Assembly (NCBI GenBank): GCA_013824055.1
Contig: PNNE01000238.1
Location: forward strand, 1 to 21,900
Direction of reading: 5' to 3'
From: Rhodobacter sp.
GTDB taxonomy: Bacteria > Pseudomonadota > Alphaproteobacteria > Rhodobacterales > Rhodobacteraceae
Length of the DNA: 21,900 nt
In this document: piece by piece, positions 1 to 7,120 of the stretch
Layout of the letters: each line of letters begins with the position of its first letter
How positions within the stretch are numbered: the stretch's first letter is position 1
Notes under the pieces: model-generated
Told to the model about the DNA's origin: nothing
What the model saw: the letters and a program-made list of their open reading frames with translations, nothing else
Databases searched by the model: none
Made by a program: the position numbers and the translations under genes

Positions 1-433
1 GCGGCACCCCGCTGGCCGTCGGCACGCAGAGGTTCGTCACCACCACCGCGTCATAGCGGTCCGGGTCGGCCAGCTCATGCACCGCATCGCGGATGTCCTC
101 GAAGAGCTTGCCGGTCACCAGCGTCTCCGAGTTGAAAGGCACATACCCCACTGACCGGCGCGCCCCGTAAAAGTGGGACACGAAACTCAGGCCATAGACG
201 CAGCAGGCCGACCCCGACAGCACCGTCGCCACCCGCCGCATCCGCAGCCCCACACGAAGCGAGCCAAAGGCCGGGCACATCGATTGCGGCTTGTCATGCG
301 GACCTTGCGGATAGTCGGCAGCGTAACGGTCGAGGATCTCGGAATTGCCAGCCGCCCGCGCAGCCGCTGCCATCTGCCCGCCACCCGCGTGACAGCCCAA
401 CCCGTCGGTCGGAGGGGTGGCGAGGTCGCTCAC
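1..433 (-). CDS. bchY: BchY, chlorophyllide reductase subunit Y (5' part only)
   Basis: Subunit of chlorophyllide a reductase (BchXYZ), the nitrogenase-like enzyme that reduces the C7-C8 bond of the chlorin ring. BchY and BchZ form the catalytic component and BchX is the electron donor. Only the first 144 codons are in the window. The protein begins VSDLATPPTDGLGCHAGG and continues with the conserved stretches SMCPAFGSLRVGLRM, LSGSACCVYGLSFVSHF and VGYVPFNSETLVTGKLF, with cysteines at the positions expected for iron-sulfur ligands of this family. The start is GTG at 433. An AGGGGG Shine-Dalgarno lies 5 to 6 bases upstream, and the GTG overlaps the stop of the preceding 22-codon ORF as GTGA. 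No upstream ATG is available in this frame. The downstream part, and probably bchZ and puf genes, lie outside the left edge. Confidence 0.95.
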   Translation of the reverse strand, partial: MSDLATPPTDGLGCHAGGGQMAAAARAAGNSEILDRYAADYPQGPHDKPQSMCPAFGSLRVGLRMRRVATVLSGSACCVYGLSFVSHFYGARRSVGYVPFNSETLVTGKLFEDIRDAVHELADPDRYDAVVVTNLCVPTASGVP

Positions 434-498
434 TTGCGGCCCCCTGCCAGTGCCCGCAGCGCCTGTTCGATGATGGCAAGGGCTTCCAGGTCAAACAT
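430..498 (-). CDS. 22-residue ORF coupled to bchX and bchY
   Basis: A short ORF beginning MFDLEALAIIEQALRALAG sits exactly between bchX and bchY. Its ATG (498-496) lies inside the last codons of bchX, with an 8-base overlap that includes the bchX stop. Its TGA (432-430) overlaps the GTG of bchY as GTGA. It is too short for the usual ORF threshold. The peptide would be a strongly amphipathic helix. Two readings are possible: a real small protein or leader that carries ribosomes from bchX to bchY, or chance open frame. I know of no described function. The tight overlap at both ends and the natural-looking codon use are the only evidence. Confidence 0.4.
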   Translation of the reverse strand: MFDLEALAIIEQALRALAGGRK

Positions 499-1495
499 TG
501 TCGTAGACCACTTCCAGGCTGGGTTTCACGGCGGCGAAGGACCCGCGCATGTCGGCGTCCGTCGCGGGATCAAGGACGAAGTTCGACCCGGTCGTCTCGG
601 CATCGAAGAGGCCCAGCAGACCATCCTGCGTCAGCGGCTTCGGGCGCAGCGGTGGTGCCTCGGCGACCGCATCGGCCAGCACCGCGAAAAGGGCGCCCCA
701 TTGCGTGGCATTGGTCCCGACGATCTGATAATTCGCCGATTTCCGCCGCAGGTCGTCATCCGCCGGGATCGAGGCCAGCACCGGAATGTTGACCGCCCTG
801 GCAAAGGCCGCCGCCTCGCCGGTGCCGTCATCCTTGTTGATGACCAGCCCCGCGACACCGACATTGCCGCCCAGCTTGCGGAAGTATTCCACCGCCGAGC
901 AGACGTTGTTCGCCACATAGAGCGACTGCAGGTCGTTCGAGCCGACGACGATCACCTTCTGCGCCATGTCGCGGGCAATCGGCAGACCGAAGCCGCCACA
1001 GACCACGTCGCCCAGGAAGTCCAGCAGCACATAGTCGAAGTCCCAGTCGTGGAACCCCAGCTTTTCCAGCAGCTCGAAGCCGTGGATGATCCCGCGCCCG
1101 CCGCAGCCGCGACCGACCTCCGGTCCGCCCAGCTCCATCGCGAAGACGCCGCCGCGCTTGAAGCAGACGTCGCCGATCTTCACTTCCTCACCCGCCAGCT
1201 TCTTGCGGGTCGAGGTTTCGATGATCGTCGGACAGGCCTTGCCGCCGAACAGCAGGCTGGTGGTATCCGACTTCGGATCGCAGCCGATCAAGAGCACGCG
1301 CTTGCCCATCTCGGCCATCATGTGGCTGAGGTTGGCCAGCGTGAAGGACTTGCCGATGCCGCCCTTGCCATAGATCGCGATGATCTGGGTCTTCTTCGAC
1401 GGCGGGTCGACAGGGACCTCCAGCGAAGGCTCCTCTTGCGCTTCGGCCCGCAGCCGAGCGTCGAAATCCTTCAGGTTCGGAATATCCAGCGTCAT
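491..1495 (-). CDS. bchX: BchX, chlorophyllide reductase iron protein
   Basis: ATP-dependent electron donor of chlorophyllide a reductase, homologous to nitrogenase NifH and to BchL. The 334-residue product has the P-loop GKGGIGKS at about residues 43-50, the CDPKSDTTS switch region at 72-80, and the two cysteines that bridge a [4Fe-4S] cluster across the dimer, Cys131 in GRGCGGRG and Cys166 in DVVCGGFG. The start at 1495 (MTLDIPNLKDF) overlaps the bchC stop as ATGA, the coupling used throughout this cluster. An alternative ATG at 1510 would add five residues (MECDR) and overlap bchC further. The gene is intact and ends inside the following 22-codon ORF. It belongs to the bchC-bchX-bchY operon, probably transcribed from the PpsR-controlled promoter before bchC. 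Confidence 0.97.
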   Translation of the reverse strand: MTLDIPNLKDFDARLRAEAQEEPSLEVPVDPPSKKTQIIAIYGKGGIGKSFTLANLSHMMAEMGKRVLLIGCDPKSDTTSLLFGGKACPTIIETSTRKKLAGEEVKIGDVCFKRGGVFAMELGGPEVGRGCGGRGIIHGFELLEKLGFHDWDFDYVLLDFLGDVVCGGFGLPIARDMAQKVIVVGSNDLQSLYVANNVCSAVEYFRKLGGNVGVAGLVINKDDGTGEAAAFARAVNIPVLASIPADDDLRRKSANYQIVGTNATQWGALFAVLADAVAEAPPLRPKPLTQDGLLGLFDAETTGSNFVLDPATDADMRGSFAAVKPSLEVVYDNV

Positions 1496-2429
1496 GCGGT
1501 CGCACTCCAATCCAGGATCATCTTCAGGCAGGCGGTGTCGGTGAAAGCGGTGGTGTAGGCAGCCGCTGCGTCCGCAGCGTCGGCGCGATGCGTGATCAGC
1601 CCGTCAAGCGACAGCCGCCCCTCGTCCAGCAGGCGACGCGTCGCCTCCAGGTCGGCGGGTTGCCATTCCGCGGCGATCCGCAGCCGCAGCTCCTTCATGA
1701 AGGCGGGCGGGAAAGCAAAGCTGATGGGCTGGGTGTAAAAGCCGCACAGCACGACCTCGCCACCCTTCGCCAGGCGCGGAACCAGGCTGTCCAGCAGCCC
1801 GGCCGCGCCCGAGGCATCCAGGATCACCCGGTAGTCGCGGCGCGGATCGTCTTCGGGGGCGATGACCTCATACCCTTCGGCACCGCTGCGGCGGGTGGCG
1901 TCGATTTCCCAGACCGTGGGGGCCGGGCCACCCAGCGCCAGAGTGATCCGGGCCAGAAGCCGGCCAAGCGTTCCATGTCCGACGACAAGGTCAGGCAGCG
2001 ACCCACCGGCCAGCGCATGATGAGCGGTCGCGGCCAGGGCCAGCAGCGCGCCCCTCTCGGCATGCGCGGCATCCAGACGGGCCACGCGCGCCGCAGGCGT
2101 CACCAGCAGGGCCGAGGCCCCACCGAACAGCCCGCGCACGCCATCCTCGAAGCAGGTCGCCCCCGGAACGAAGACGTGATCGCCAACCCGCAACCCGGTT
2201 TGCCCACGCGTCTCTGCACTTCGCCAAAGCTTTCGTAGCCCGGAACCAACGGGTAGCCCATGCCCGGAAAGGGCGGCATCGTACCTTGCCAGAACAGCTT
2301 TTCGGTGCCGGTGGAAATCCCGGAATACCGCACCTTGACCACCACATCCCCGCTTGCGGGAGCCTTCAGTCCGACCTTGCCCAGTGTCAGGGACCGGGGA
2401 CCAGAAAGGATGACGGCATGGGTATCCAC
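1492..2429 (-). pseudogene. bchC: BchC, 3-hydroxyethyl bacteriochlorophyllide a dehydrogenase, with a one-base frameshift
   Basis: BchC oxidises the 3-hydroxyethyl group to the 3-acetyl group of bacteriochlorophyllide a and belongs to the zinc-alcohol-dehydrogenase-like fold. The reading frame is broken. From ATG 2429 it reads MDTHAVILSGPRSLTLG through VPGYESFGEV, then goes off frame near 2213-2222. The remainder of the protein (LRVGDHVFVPGATCFEDG to MILDWSATA) is in another frame down to the stop at 1492. The C-terminal part contains the nucleotide-binding signature VVGHGTLGRLLARI. Adding back one base (for example GTGCAG to GTGGCAG) gives a continuous protein of about 312 residues, the usual family length. 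No slippery heptamer is visible, so programmed frameshifting is unlikely. Either an assembly indel or a recent loss-of-function mutation. The 3' end overlaps bchX by ATGA. Confidence 0.9.
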
Positions 2430-2471
2430 GTGCTGGGGGCTTTCCTGACTCGGCGCGGTCTTCGCGTCTGG

Positions 2472-2515
2472 TGTCAGTCTAGCCTGACAGTTTGGTATGT
2501 CAAATTAATTGGACA
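2472..2515 (-). promoter_or_regulatory. bchC promoter with two PpsR/CrtJ palindromes
   Basis: Two exact TGT-N12-ACA palindromes, TGTCAGTCTAGCCTGACA at 2472-2489 and TGTCAAATTAATTGGACA at 2498-2515, are separated by 8 bp, the spacing known to allow cooperative binding of CrtJ/PpsR at bchC in Rhodobacter. On the minus strand a good sigma-70 promoter lies within them: -35 TTGACA (2503-2498) and -10 TAGACT (2481-2476), spacer 16. Repressor binding would cover both boxes. The site lies 43 bp before the bchC start, in the gap after crtF. Confidence 0.88.
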
Positions 2516-2556
2516 CTATTCCGTGCGACCCGTTGCAAAGAATTGGCTGGACACAG

Positions 2557-3669
2557 TCAGGGCTTCAGCGCCGTGACGACCGATGTCACGAACGGACGAT
2601 CTCCTGGCCTGGTCCGGATGCCCTGAAACCCGGTTGCCCCAAGCACCGCCGCGATCTCGGCAGCCGACCTTGTGCGCCCGGTTCGCATCGCCAGCGTGTA
2701 GATCGCAAAGTAGACGTCCGTGGCGGGATCCGGTTGGCTGCCCCCCGACATCGGCTCGGAGACGAGGATCATCCCGCCGGACGGCAAAGCATTGAAGACC
2801 TTGGCAATCAAAGCGGCGATGCTGGCGTCCGAATGGTCGTAAAGCACCCGGATCAGACTGATCGCATCGGCTCCGTCCGGGAAGGGATCGGCGCGGAAAT
2901 CGCCGGGGCAGAGCTGAAGCCGGTCGCGCAGCGAGGGCGGCACGGCGGCCAGCACGGCGGGCATGTCGAACAGGGAAAGGATCAGCCCCGGATGGACCTT
3001 CCCGACTTCGGCCAGGAAAGCCCCGGTGCCACCGCCCACGTCCAGAAGGTGCCGGCGATGTGTCAGGTTGACGAGACGCATCGTGTCCTCGGCCACCAGC
3101 ACCTGGCTTTCCGCCATCAACCGGCTGTAACGCGCCGCCAGGCCTGCATCTTCCTGCGCCAAGGGGCCGAACACATAGGGCCAGAAGCCCGCCAGCCTTG
3201 TCTCGGTCTGCCCCCGGAAAAAGGCCAGCGGGTCGGCAAGGTCGCCGTAAAGCACATGGTGATGCCGCACCATCGGTTCCAGCCCCGGCACGGCCAGGAA
3301 GGCCGCCCCGCGCGGAGCAAGGTGCCAGCACCCCCGGCGGTCCCGGCGCAGAAGCTTCAACGCAGCGCCCGCCTGCAGCAGGACGACCAAAGCCGCGGGC
3401 GGCATGGCGCAGCGGCGGGAAAGGTCCTCGGTCTGCATCGGCCCTGCGGCCAGGAAATGCAGGACCCGGGCCTCGACCAGGGCCACCAAAGCCTGGCTTT
3501 GCACAAAGCCCGACAGGATGCCAAACAGCGCCTCACCCTCGCGGCGGGCCTTCCAGCGCAGGCCGGGGACCTTCGCCGCCAGCTTGTGAAAGCGCGGCGA
3601 CAGCGCCAGTCGGGTCAGAAGTCCCAGCGCCTCGGGCCGCGCAGGCGGCGGGCGCGGCTCGGCGTTCAT
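2557..3669 (-). CDS. crtF: CrtF, hydroxyneurosporene/demethylspheroidene O-methyltransferase
   Basis: S-adenosylmethionine-dependent O-methyltransferase that methylates the C1 hydroxyl of demethylspheroidene, a late step of the spheroidene pathway. The 370-residue protein has an N-terminal dimerisation/winged-helix half (LFGILSGFVQSQALVALVEA near residues 48-67) and a Rossmann SAM-binding motif LLDVGGGTGAFLAEV at about 208-222. This is followed by the acidic and proline-rich loops typical of small-molecule methyltransferases (LILVSEPMSGG-like segment near 300). The start ATG at 3669 overlaps the crtE stop as ATGA, so crtE and crtF are translationally coupled. The reading frame is intact. The next gene, bchC, follows after 127 bp that contain its own promoter, although read-through from crtEF is likely, as in Rhodobacter superoperons. 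Confidence 0.95.
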   Translation of the reverse strand: MNAEPRPPPARPEALGLLTRLALSPRFHKLAAKVPGLRWKARREGEALFGILSGFVQSQALVALVEARVLHFLAAGPMQTEDLSRRCAMPPAALVVLLQAGAALKLLRRDRRGCWHLAPRGAAFLAVPGLEPMVRHHHVLYGDLADPLAFFRGQTETRLAGFWPYVFGPLAQEDAGLAARYSRLMAESQVLVAEDTMRLVNLTHRRHLLDVGGGTGAFLAEVGKVHPGLILSLFDMPAVLAAVPPSLRDRLQLCPGDFRADPFPDGADAISLIRVLYDHSDASIAALIAKVFNALPSGGMILVSEPMSGGSQPDPATDVYFAIYTLAMRTGRTRSAAEIAAVLGATGFQGIRTRPGDRPFVTSVVTALKP

Positions 3670-4532
3670 CTCGCTGCGGCCTCGGGCAGGACAGTCATCT
3701 TGCGCGCGTAAGCCGTGACCAGATTGGCCAGCATCGCCTCGCCCGGGCAGGAGGGGATCGAGGCGATCGCCCCGCCCAGGATGTCCTTCATATGCGCCAT
3801 CGCGCCCTCGATCCCCATCGACGCGACCGCATTGGGCCGGAAATGCACCGCATCCTGCCCTGCGGGCTTGCCGGTCTGGTCCGAGGTCAGCAGCGCATCC
3901 TTCAGGTCGTCCGCCACCTGGAAGGCAGCGCCGATCCGGTCGCCAAGATCGGCCCAGGGCTCGGCCTCCTGCCCTGCTGCCACGGCGCCCATCTGCGTCG
4001 CCGCCACGAACAGCGCCGCCGTCTTGGCCCGGTGATAGGCCAGAAGATCGACCCTCGGCTCGCTTTCCCAGGCCTGCCCCGCACAGATCCCGAAGGGAGC
4101 GCCCGCGTGCCGTGCCAGAATGGCGGTCAGCGCAAGCGCCCGGTCAGGGGCCGCCCCACCGGCCCTGGCCAGCACGTCGAAGGCCAGCACGATCAGGCTG
4201 TCGCCGGTCAGGACGGCCAGCGGCTCGCTGAAGGCGCGGTGCAGCGTGGGCTTGCCGCGCCGCAGGTCGGCATCGTCGAAGGCGGGCAGATCGTCATGCA
4301 CCAGACTGGCGCAATGCATCATTTCCAGCGCCACGGCGGCGGCGGTCGACAGGTCCGGCCGGTCGTCACCACAGGCTGCGGCCACCGCAAGAAGGATCGT
4401 CGGGCGAATTCGCGCCCCGCCCGGGAAGACGGCATAGGGAATCGCAGCCGACAGTCTTGGCGGCGCGTCCTTGCGGTTCAGGACGGCCAGGCTGTCGTGA
4501 AGCGCCTTTTCGATACGTTCGGCAAACGGCAC
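3666..4532 (-). CDS. crtE: CrtE, geranylgeranyl diphosphate synthase
   Basis: Prenyltransferase that elongates farnesyl to geranylgeranyl diphosphate, the precursor of both phytoene and the bacteriochlorophyll tail. The 288-residue protein carries the first aspartate-rich motif HDDLPAFDD at residues 79-87 and the second, FQVADDLKD, at 204-212. The early GGARIRP substrate-binding segment is at about 39-44. The start is GTG at 4532; an AGGAG Shine-Dalgarno lies about 8 bases upstream and no better ATG precedes it. It is divergent from crtD across a 181-bp region with a 20-bp tandem repeat and two PpsR sites, and is coupled to crtF by a 4-base overlap. The frame is intact. Confidence 0.95.
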   Translation of the reverse strand: MPFAERIEKALHDSLAVLNRKDAPPRLSAAIPYAVFPGGARIRPTILLAVAAACGDDRPDLSTAAAVALEMMHCASLVHDDLPAFDDADLRRGKPTLHRAFSEPLAVLTGDSLIVLAFDVLARAGGAAPDRALALTAILARHAGAPFGICAGQAWESEPRVDLLAYHRAKTAALFVAATQMGAVAAGQEAEPWADLGDRIGAAFQVADDLKDALLTSDQTGKPAGQDAVHFRPNAVASMGIEGAMAHMKDILGGAIASIPSCPGEAMLANLVTAYARKMTVLPEAAAR

Positions 4533-4560
4533 GAGAAACTCCTTTGCGCAGGGGACGCAA

Positions 4561-4640
4561 TGGTCCGTCGATTCAGTTCTGGGCCCGTCGCTTCAGTCTT
4601 GGGTCCGTCGCTTCAGTTTTGGGGCCGTCGATTCAGTTTG
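4561..4640. repeat. four-copy 20-bp tandem repeat upstream of crtE
   Basis: Four direct copies with a period of exactly 20 bp share the core CCGTCG(A/C)TTCAGT at 4565-4577, 4585-4597, 4605-4617 and 4625-4637. The copies differ at only a few positions. The array lies between the crtE Shine-Dalgarno and the PpsR palindromes, so it would be in the 5' leader of crtE and just upstream of the crtD promoter. The period is near two helical turns, which could place repeated sites on one face of DNA. A 20-bp period is not a multiple of three, so it is not coding. Confidence 0.85.
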
Positions 4641-4657
4641 GCATTGCGGCAGGCATG

Positions 4658-4699
4658 TGTAAACTTGAATTTACACTATGCTGTCACGCCCAGATGACA
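4658..4699. promoter_or_regulatory. crtE/crtD control region with two PpsR/CrtJ palindromes
   Basis: TGTAAACTTGAATTTACA at 4658-4675 and TGTCACGCCCAGATGACA at 4682-4699 both match TGT-N12-ACA exactly and are 6 bp apart. A possible crtD promoter is -35 TTGGCA (4638-4643) and -10 TAAACT (4660-4665), spacer 16, with the -10 inside the first palindrome. A possible crtE promoter on the other strand is GTGACA-N18-TTTACA, overlapping both. The promoter calls are weaker than the palindromes. Confidence 0.8.
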
Positions 4700-4713
4700 C
4701 GAGGCCCAAACCG

Positions 4714-6290
4714 ATGCCCTCCCCCGACAGCAGAAGCCGGCCCCGTGCGGTCGTGATCGGCGCGGGGATGGGCGGGCTGGCGGCGGCGATCCGGCTGGCG
4801 GCCGGGGGCTGCCAGGTCACCGTGGTCGAGGCTGCCGACACCCCCGGCGGCAAGGCGCGCGCCCGCACGACCCAGGCAGGTCCCGCTGCGATGGGTCCCA
4901 CGGTCCTGACCCTGAAAGCCGAAGTCGATGCGCTTTTCGCCCTCGCCGGCACCACGACCGAGGCCGAAATCTCTGTGACCCGCCTGCCCCGCCTTGCCCG
5001 CCACTGGTGGCCAGGCTCCGGCCCGCTGGACCTGTTCCCGGACCGCGAGGCCAACATCGAAGCGATTCGCGGCTTTGCCGGCCCGGCTGAGGCCGAAGGC
5101 TTCGCCCGCTTCGACACCCAGGCCCGCGCGCTTTACGAGGCCTTCGAGACTCCGGTGATGCAGGCAGCGAAGCCCGACCTCGGCGCGATTGCCCGGACCA
5201 CGCTGCGCAACCCCACGCTCTGGCCCACAGTTCTGCCCGGCATGACCCTGGACCGGTGGCTGGGCCGGTTCTTCCGCGACCCGCGTCTGCGCCAGCTTTT
5301 CGGCCGCTACGCCACCTATGTCGGCGGCCGTCCCGCCCATACTCCTGCCGTCCTGTCCCTGGTCTGGCAGGCCGAGGCGCAGGGCGTCTGGGCCGTGACC
5401 GATGGCATCCAGGCGCTGGCCCAGGCCCTTGCCCGCAGCGCCGAAGCCCTGGGCGTGCGCTTCCACTACGCGACCAGGGCCCGCCGCATCACCCGCCAGT
5501 CGGGCCGCGTGAGCCTGGTCGAGACCGACCAGGGCCACCACCCGGCCCGGATCGTCGTCTTCAACGGCGACCCTCGCGCGCTGACCGACGGGCTGCTGGG
5601 CGAGGCCGCGCAGACCGCGCTCAAGCCCCCCGGCAAACCCAGCCTTTCGGCCTGGGTCTGGTCCTTCGCCGCCACGCCAGAAGGCCCCCGCGCCGCGGAC
5701 CTGATCCACCACAACCTCTGCTTCACCGCCGATCCCGACGCCGAGTTCGGCCCGATCGGCGCGGGAAGGATGCCCCAAAGCCCCACCCTCTACCTCAACG
5801 CCCAGGACCGCGAGCTGGGACCCACCCCTGCGCTTGAACGCTTCCAGATCATCATGAACGCCCCCGCCACCACCTTGGCCAGGCGCCCCGACCACCCCGA
5901 CGAGGACCGCACATGCCACGACCGCACCTTCCCGCCCCTGGCACGGATGGGCCTGACCTTCTCTCCCTCTCCGGGACCGGAGGCGCTGACCCGACCGCAG
6001 GATCTCGCGCGGCGGTTCCCGGCCTCGCTGGGCGCGATCTATGGCGCCTCGCCCGAGGGGGCGCTGGCGGCCTTCCGCGTCCGGTGGCGCGGACCAGCCT
6101 GCCGGGGCTGTATCTGGCGGGGGGCGGAGTGCATCCGGGGGCGGGGGTGCCGATGGCGCTTGTCTCCGGCAAGCAGGCCGCCTTGCAGGCGCTGAGCGAC
6201 CTGACTTCAGCCTCGACGTCGGGCCGGACGGCTATGCCTGGTGGTATGTCGACGGGATCTCTGACGACGGAACGAAAGCCGTCTCGCTGA
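4714..6290 (+). pseudogene. crtD: CrtD, methoxyneurosporene/hydroxyneurosporene desaturase, with a one-base frameshift
   Basis: FAD-dependent carotenoid 3,4-desaturase of the CrtI family. It begins with the dinucleotide-binding motif AVVIGAGMGGLAAAIRLA (about residues 12-29). The start chosen is ATG 4714, with GAGG nine bases upstream. The in-frame ATG at 4678 lies before the second PpsR palindrome and gives a longer, non-conserved N-terminus. The frame runs correctly to ALAAFR near 6078, then loses the family C-terminus. That C-terminus (RTSLPGLYLAGGGVHPGAG, the FAD-contacting end) continues in another frame to a stop at 6288-6290. Restoring one base near 6076-6081 (CGCGT to CGCCGT) gives an intact protein of about 525 residues. 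Without it the product ends at 6195 with 30-odd wrong residues and would lack the C-terminal FAD-binding segment. Assembly error or recent mutation. Confidence 0.9.
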
Positions 6291-7120
6291 TTGCCTTCAT
6301 CGGATCGGTCTTCTCGCCCTGGTACAAGTGGTCCGGCAGGCGTCTGCCGCAGGACCACTGCTGCCTGAACCTCGTGACCTCGGGCCTGAACGGCCGCTTC
6401 ACCATGACCGACCGGGGGCGATCCGCCCTGAAACAGTCCCCCGACCGGCTGGACATCGGCCCCTCCTCGGTCAGCTGGACCGGGCGGGAGCTGGTGATCG
6501 AGGTCAACGAATGGGGCGCGCCGCCGATGGTGACACCCGTCCGGGGCCGCGTCGTCCTGACCCCCCGGGCGGTCACGCAGACCGAGGTCTGGCTTACCCC
6601 CGACGGCGCCCATCTCTGGCGCCCCTTCGCGCCCATCGCCGACATCGAGGTGCAGCTGAGCCAGGGCCACAGCTGGCGCGGCCACGGCTATTTCGACGCC
6701 AACTTCGGCACTCGGGCGCTGGAGGCCGACTTCGCCTTCTGGACCTGGGGCCGCTACCCGCTGCGGGACCGGGCCATGTGCTTTTACGACGCCGAACTGC
6801 GCGACGGGCGGCACTTCGACCTGGCGGTCGAGATCACGCCCGACGGTCAGGTCCGCCGGACCACCGCCCCGCCCCGAACCCGCTTTGCGCGAAACCCCTG
6901 GGCCGTCCGCCGCGAAACCCGCGCCGATCCCGGCACGAAGCCACGCCCGCACCTGTCGCTTCTGGAAGCGCCGTTCTACTCGCGGGGCCTGGTCGAGACC
7001 CGGATCGAGGGCGAGACGACCATCGGCATGCATGAGGCGCTTGACCTGACCCGCTTCCGGTCGCCGCTGATCAAACCGATGCTCGCCGTCCGCGTCCCGC
7101 GCCGCGCGCGCTGGCCCTAG
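6203..7120 (+). CDS. crtC: CrtC, acyclic carotenoid 1,2-hydratase (hydroxyneurosporene synthase); start unresolved
   Basis: Adds water across the C1-C2 double bond of neurosporene or lycopene without a cofactor. The recognisable protein starts at about 6203 (DFSLDVGPDGYAWWYVDG; the WWY segment is characteristic of the CrtC/AttH family) and continues with FIGSVFSPWYKWSGRR, HGYFDANFGTRALEADF and FWTWGRYPLRD. The stop TAG is at 7118-7120. The coordinate given is where homology begins, not a start codon. There is no in-frame ATG, GTG or TTG between 6041 and the conserved region, and the residues after ATG 6041 look like an out-of-frame shadow of crtD. A CTG at 6287 (LIAFIGS) overlaps the crtD stop as CTGA, in the manner of the ATGA couplings elsewhere, and would give 277 residues. 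It would leave the conserved WWY segment untranslated. It overlaps crtD and converges on tspO. Confidence 0.88.
   Translation, partial: DFSLDVGPDGYAWWYVDGISDDGTKAVSLIAFIGSVFSPWYKWSGRRLPQDHCCLNLVTSGLNGRFTMTDRGRSALKQSPDRLDIGPSSVSWTGRELVIEVNEWGAPPMVTPVRGRVVLTPRAVTQTEVWLTPDGAHLWRPFAPIADIEVQLSQGHSWRGHGYFDANFGTRALEADFAFWTWGRYPLRDRAMCFYDAELRDGRHFDLAVEITPDGQVRRTTAPPRTRFARNPWAVRRETRADPGTKPRPHLSLLEAPFYSRGLVETRIEGETTIGMHEALDLTRFRSPLIKPMLAVRVPRRARWP

Noticed and set aside
173..1558. Long plus-strand ORF opposite bchX
   Set aside because: Antisense shadow caused by high G+C third positions; no recognisable protein features. The same applies to 2509-3711, 3198-4697, 7795-10371, 11952-13499, 15487-16827, 16653-17969 and 19524-21143.
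2205..2225. Programmed frameshift in bchC
   Set aside because: No slippery heptamer or downstream structure is apparent, and two other genes have similar single-base losses.
4561..4640. CRISPR array
   Set aside because: The repeats are contiguous 20-bp units with no spacers and no cas genes nearby.
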